A stretch of 64,000 bases of DNA. Origin: Osmia lignaria lignaria. Lineage: Eukaryota > Arthropoda > Insecta > Hymenoptera > Megachilidae. Below are positions 58,357-64,000 of the stretch, piece by piece. Below the pieces are notes generated by a model. The model saw only the letters and a list, made by a program, of their open reading frames with translations, had not been told where the DNA came from and searched no databases. The stretch covers positions 434,001 to 498,000 of the forward strand of contig NC_135035.1 of NCBI RefSeq assembly GCF_051020975.1, given 5' to 3'. The position numbers and the translations under genes were made by a program. How positions within the stretch are numbered: position 1 is the first letter of the stretch; each line of letters starts with the position of its first letter.

Positions 58357-59474
58357 ATTAACAACAACATCATTCATGCTATAGCTAAATTGGATATAAT
58401 GTAATATACTGATCCCTGCCCACCGGTCAATGTACATTTAATAACAACATCGTTCATACTATATCCACATTAGGTATAATGTAACATAGTGATTACGTCC
58501 CACAGATCAATGTACACTTAAAAACAACATCATTCATACTATAACTACATTGGATATAATGTAATATACTGATCCCTTCCCACAGATCAAGGTATCTACA
58601 TTTAATAACAACATCATTATTACTATATCTACACTAGATATAATGCAATATACGGATTCCTTCCCACAGATCAATGTACATTTAATAACAACATCATTCA
58701 TACTATATCTGCATTGGATATAATGTAATATACTGATCCCTGCCCGCCGGTCAATGTACATTTAATAACAACATCGTTCATACTATATCCACATTAGGTA
58801 TAATGTAACATAGTGATTACGTCCCACAGATCAATGTACCTACATTTAATAACAATATCCGTAGTACTATATCCACATTACACATAATGTAATATACTGA
58901 TTCCTTCCCACAGATCAATGTACATTGAACAACAACTTCATTCATACTATATCTACAATGGATATAATGTAATATACTGATCCCTTCCCACAGATCAATG
59001 TACCTACATTTAATAACAATATCCTTAGTACTGTATCCACATTACACATAATGTAATATACTGATTCCTTCCCACAGATCAATGTACATTTAATAACAAC
59101 ATTATTCATACTATATCTACACTAGGGATAATGTAACATAGTGATTACATCCCGCAGATCAATGTACACTTAATAACAACATCATTCATACTATAACTAC
59201 ATTGGATATAATGTAATATACTGATCCCTTCCCACAGATTAAGGTATCTACATTTAATAACAATATCATTATTACTATATCTACACTAGATATGATGCAA
59301 TATACGGATTCCTTCCCACAGATCAATGTACATTTAATAACAACATCATTCATACTATATCTGCATTGGATATAATGTAATATACTGATCCCTTCCCACA
59401 GGTCAATGTACATACAATAGCAAAATCGTTATTACTATATCTACATTAGGTATAATGTAATGTATTTACTACAT
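58357..59474 (+). repeat. HOR-A deletion derivative without its first monomers
   Basis: From about 58,500 matches 728-1,703 at offset 57,771 (HOR-A monomers 10-21). It is preceded by monomers 4 and 5, so monomers 1-3 and 6-9 are missing. Confidence 0.85.
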
Positions 59475-61022
59475 CCTACAGATCATTGTACATTTAATAA
59501 CATCATTCATGCTATAGCTAAATTAGATATAATGTAATATACTCACCCCTTCCCACAGATCAAGGTACCTACATTTAATAACAATATCATTATTACTACA
59601 TCTACATTAGATATAAAGTAATATACTGATCCCTGCCCACAGTTCAATGTACCTATATTTAATAATAATATCATTAGTACTATATCCACATCATATATAA
59701 TGTAATATACTGATTTCTTCCCACAGATCAATGTACATTAACAACAACATCATTCATGCTATAGCTAAATTGGATATAATGTAATATACTGATCCCTGCC
59801 CACAGATCAATGTACCTACATTTAATAACAATATCATTAGTACTATATCTACATTAGATATAATGTAATATACTGATCCCTGCCCACAGTTCAATGTAAC
59901 TATATTTAATAACAATATCATTAGTACTATATCCACACCATATAAAATGTAATATACTGATTCCTTCCCACAGATCAATGTACCTTTAACAACCGCATCA
60001 TTCATACTATGTCTACACTGGATATAATGTAATATACTGTTCCCTTCCCACAGATCAATGTACATATAATAACAATATCATTATTACTATAACTACACTA
60101 GATATAATGTAATATACTGATTCCTTCCCTCAGATCAATGTACATTTAATATCGATATCATTATTACTATTTCTACATTAGATATAATGTAATATACTGA
60201 TCCCTTCCCACAGATCAATGTACCTACATTTAATAACAATACCATTAGTACTACGTCCACATTACATATAATGTAGTGTACTGATTCCTTCTCTCAGATC
60301 AGTGTAGATTTAATAACAACATCCTTCATACTATATCAACACTAGGTATAATGTAATATACTGATCCCTTCCCACAGACCAAGGTGCCTACATTTAGTAA
60401 CAATATCATTATTACTATATCTACATTAGATATAATGTAATATACTGATCCCTGCCCACCGGTCAATGTACATTTAATAACAACATCGTTCATACTATAT
60501 CCACATTAGGTATAATGTAATATAGTGATTACGTCCCACAGATCAATGTACCTACATTTAATAACAATATCCTTAGTACTATATCCACATTACACATAAT
60601 GTAATATACTGATTCCTTCCCACAGATCAATGTACATTTAACAACGACATCATTCGTACTATATCTACATTGGATATAATGTAATATACTGATCCCTTCC
60701 CACAGATCAATGTACCTAAATTTAATAACAATATCCTTAGTACTATATCCACATCACACATAATGTAATATGCTGATTCCTTCCCACAGAACAATGTACA
60801 TTTAATGACCCCATCATTCATACTATATCTACACGAGGTATAATGTAATATAGTGATTACATCCCCCAGATCAATGTACATATAACAACAACATCATTCA
60901 TACTATATCTACATTGAATATAATGTAATATACTGATCCCTTCCCACAGGTCAATGTACATATAATAGTATAATTGTTATTACTATATCTACATTAGGTA
61001 TAATGTAATGTATTTACTACAT
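59475..61022 (+). repeat. HOR-B, complete 19-monomer copy (1,548 bp)
   Basis: Monomer lengths in order: 77, 84, 84, 79, 84, 84, 80, 80, 80, 84, 80, 84, 80, 84, 80, 84, 80, 80, 80, summing to 1,548 bp and bounded by marker monomers on both sides. This is the cleanest full HOR-B in the window. Confidence 0.9.
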
Positions 61023-61914
61023 CCTACAGATCATTGTACATTTAATAACATCATTCATGCTATAGCTAAATTGGCTATAATGTAATATACTCACCCCTTC
61101 CCACAGATCAAGGTACCTACATTTAATAACAATATCATTATTACTACATCTACATTAGATATAAAGTAATATACTGATCCCTGCCCACAGTTCAATGTAC
61201 CTATATTTAATAATAATATCATTAGTACTATATCCACATCATATATAATGTAATATACTGATTCCTTCCCACAGATCAATGTACATTAACAACAACATCA
61301 TTCATGCTATAGCTAAATTGGATATAATGTAATATACTGATCCCTGCCCACCGGTCAATGTACATTTAATAACAACATCGTTCATACTATATCCACATTA
61401 GGTATTATGTAATATAGTGATTACGTCCCACAGATCAATGTACCTACATTTAATAACAATATCCTTAGTACTATACCCACATTACACATAATGTAATATA
61501 CTGATTCCTTCCCACAGATCAATGTACATTTAACAACAACGTCATTCATACTATATCTACAATGGATATAATGTAATATACTGATCCCTGCCCATAGTTC
61601 AATGTACCTATATTTAATAACAATATCCTTAGTACTATATCCACATTACACATAATGTAATATACTGATTCCTTCCCACAGAACAATGTACATTTAATAA
61701 CACCATCATTCATACTATATCTACACGAGGTATAATGTAATATAGTGATTACATCCCACAGATCAATGTACATATAACAACAACATCATTCATACTATAT
61801 CTACATTGGATACAATGTAATATACTGATCCCTTCCCACAGGTCAATGTACATATAATAGTATAATTGTTATTACTATATCTACATTAGGTATAATGTAA
61901 TGTATTTACTACAT
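61023..61914 (+). repeat. Hybrid HOR, 892 bp
   Basis: Begins as HOR-A (monomers 1 to 7), then joins HOR-B tail monomers through an L monomer that starts CCCATAGTTC (HOR-A type) and continues ATATCCTTAG (HOR-B type). The crossover lies within that L monomer, about 61,600-61,640. Confidence 0.83.
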
Positions 61915-63622
61915 CCTACAGATCATTGTACATTTAATAACATCATTCATGCTATAGCTAAATTGGCTATAATGTAATATACTCACCCCTTCCCACAGAA
62001 CAAGGTACCTACATTTAATAACAATATCATTATTACTACATCTACATTAGATATAAAGTTATATACTGATCCCTGCCCACAGTTCAATGTACCTATATTT
62101 AATAATAATATCATTAGTACTATATCCACATCATATATAATGTAATATACTGATTCCTTCCCACAGATCAATGTACATTAACAACAACATCATTCATGCT
62201 ATAGCTAAATTGGATATAATGTAATATACTGATCCCTGCCCACCGGTCAATGTACATTTAATAACAACATCGTTCATACTATATCCACATTAGGTATAAT
62301 GTAATATAGTGATTACGTCCCACAGATCAATGTACCTACATTTAATAACAATATCCTTAGTACTATACCCACATTACACATAATGTAATATACTGATTCC
62401 TTCCCACAGATCAATGTACATTTAACAACAACATCATTCATAATATATCTACAATGCATATAATGTAATATACTGATCCCTGCCCATAGTTCAATGTACC
62501 TATATTTAATAACAATATCATTAGTACTATATCCACATCACATATAATGTAATATACTGATTCCTTCCCACAGATCAATGTACATTTAATAACAACATTA
62601 TTCATACTATATCTACACTAGGTATAATGTAACATAGTGATTACATCCCACAGATCAATGTACACTTAAAAACAACATCATTCATACTATAACTACATTG
62701 GATATAATGTAATATACTGATCCCTTCCCACAGATCAAGGTATCTACATTTAATAACAACATCATTATTACTATATCTACACTAGATATAATGCAATATA
62801 CGGATTCCTTCCCACAGATCAATGTACATTTAATAACAACATCATTCATACTATATCTGCATTGGATATAATGTAATATACTGATCCCTGCCCGCCGGTC
62901 AATGTACATTTAATAACAACATCGTTCATACTATATCCACATTAGGTATAATGTAACATAGTGATTACGTCCCACAGATCAATGTACCTACATTTAATAA
63001 CAATATCCGTAGTACTATATCCACATTACACATAATGTAATATACTGATTCCTTCCCACAGATCAATGTACATTGAACAACAACATCATTCATACTATAT
63101 CTACAATGGATATAATGTAATATACTGATCCCTTCCCACAGATCAATGTACCTACATTTAATAACAATATCCTTAGTACTGTATCCACATTACACATAAT
63201 GTAATATACTGATTCCTTCCCACAGATCAATGTACATTTAATAACAACATTATTCATACTATATCTACACTAGGGATAATGTAACATAGTGATTACATCC
63301 CGCAGATCAATGTACACTTAATAACAACATCATTCATACTATAACTACATTGGATATAATGTAATATACTGATCCCTTCCCACAGATTAAGGTATCTACA
63401 TTTAATAACAATATCATTATTACTATATCTACACTAGATATGATGCAATATACGGATTCCTTCCCACAGATCAATGTACATTTAATAACAACATCATTCA
63501 TACTATATCTGCATTGGATATAATGTAATATACTGATCCCTTCCCACAGGTCAATGTACATACAATAGCAAAATCGTTATTACTATATCTACATTAGGTA
63601 TAATGTAATGTATTTACTACAT
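61915..63622 (+). repeat. HOR-A, complete 21-monomer copy (1,708 bp)
   Basis: Matches 1-1,703 at offset 61,919 with few differences (for example CAGAACAAGG at 61,997, TTATATACTG near 62,060, ATAATATATC near 62,442). Full length, bounded by marker monomers. Confidence 0.92.
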
Positions 63623-64000
63623 CCTACAGATCATTGTACATTTAATAACATCATTCATGCTATAGCTAAATTGGATATAATGTAATATACTCACCCCTTC
63701 CCACAGATCAAGGTACCTACATTTAATAACAATATCATTATTACTACATCTACATTAGATATAAAGTAATATACTGATCCCTGCCCACAGTTCAATGTAC
63801 CTATATTTAATAATAATATCATTAGTACTATATCCACATCATATATAATGTAATATACTGATTCCTTCCCACAGATCAATGTACATTTAACAACCGCATC
63901 ATTCATACTATGTCTACATTGGATATAATGTAATATACTGTTCCCTTCCCACAGATCAATGTACATATAATAACAATATCATTATTACTATAACTACACT
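63623..64000 (+). repeat. Start of a further HOR copy, cut by the window end
   Basis: Marker monomer and two L monomers, then a direct jump to the HOR-B monomer with ACAACCGCATC and ACTGTTCCCTT, skipping three monomers. The array evidently continues past the window. Confidence 0.85.

Larger units (their letters stand above)
1..64000. repeat. Satellite DNA array, 80/84-bp monomer family, spans the whole window
   Basis: Seen directly: the box CCCACAG (variants CCCACCG, CCCATAG, CCCTCAG, CCTACAG) recurs every 77-84 bp from start to end, always on the + strand and always followed by a TCAATGTAC-type sequence and an AT-rich block ending in TAATATACTGAT. I found no inverted monomer and no unique insert. 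The + strand has about three times more C than G in sampled monomers, constant along the array as expected for head-to-tail repeats. Known: arrays this long with higher-order structure are a feature of eukaryotic heterochromatin. Inferred: centromeric or pericentromeric location is plausible but not shown. I do not recognise the family. No gene, tRNA, rRNA or transposon signature was seen. Confidence 0.98.

Noticed and set aside
1..64000. CRISPR array
   Set aside because: There are no unique spacers. The whole unit repeats, including the parts that would be spacers, and the unit length and scale do not fit a CRISPR array.
1..64000. Bacterial promoters from TATAAT in almost every monomer
   Set aside because: The hexamer is part of the repeat consensus, with no matched -35 element recognised and no downstream gene. 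Nothing else suggests a prokaryote.
1..64000. CENP-B box
   Set aside because: I looked for the TTCG...CGGG pattern and saw none; CpG is rare. Lack of the box does not exclude a centromere.
1..64000. Telomeric repeats, microsatellites, G-quadruplex runs
   Set aside because: No short-period repeat was seen; the minus strand has only isolated GGG runs per monomer, not the clustered four runs needed.

Overview
The whole 64-kb window is one uninterrupted tandem satellite array. I see no protein-coding gene, RNA gene, transposon, CRISPR array or unique sequence. Every stretch I read, from the first base to the last, is a head-to-tail copy of one AT-rich monomer family (about 29-30% GC by hand count of sample monomers), always in the same orientation. 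At about 82 bp per monomer this is roughly 780 monomers. Arrays of this size and layering are typical of eukaryotic centromeric, pericentromeric or heterochromatic satellites, so the source is almost certainly a eukaryotic nuclear genome, probably a long-read assembly. I do not recognise the satellite and cannot name the organism.

Monomers come mainly in two lengths. The S form is 80 bp (with 77- and 79-bp variants). The L form is 84 bp and differs by a 4-bp CTAC insertion after the conserved GTAC. Almost all carry a CCCACAG box preceded by a pyrimidine run, a GATATAATGTAATATACTGA-type AT block, and ATCAATGTAC after the box. Monomers are arranged in higher-order repeats (HORs). HOR-A is 21 monomers, 1,708 bp, with exact modular deletion derivatives of 1,464 and 812 bp. 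HOR-B is 19 monomers, 1,548 bp. A marker monomer (77 bp, followed by ACTCACCCCTT) occurs about 29 times and starts most HOR copies.

Layout: 1-3045 HOR-A then HOR-B; 3046-7253 mixed; 7254-8190 a diverged block with truncated monomers; 8191-12952 mixed, including a block repeated near 32.1-34.8 kb; 12953-19840 HOR-A and HOR-B copies; 19841-24510 mixed; 24511-34199 one unit of a 9,687-bp super-repeat whose second copy starts at 34200; 35513-43417 a recent 5,615-bp tandem duplication nested in that second copy and itself containing a 2,276-bp duplication; 43418-47200 the rest of the second super-unit; 47200-53074 mixed with diverged blocks; 53075-64000 HOR-A/HOR-B copies that closely match 1-3 kb and 13-17 kb.

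Minus-strand open frames of 62-145 codons occur throughout. They follow from 84 bp being a multiple of three and break wherever 80-bp monomers intervene, so I do not call them genes. The interest of the window lies in the nested amplification history and in motifs repeated in nearly every monomer.
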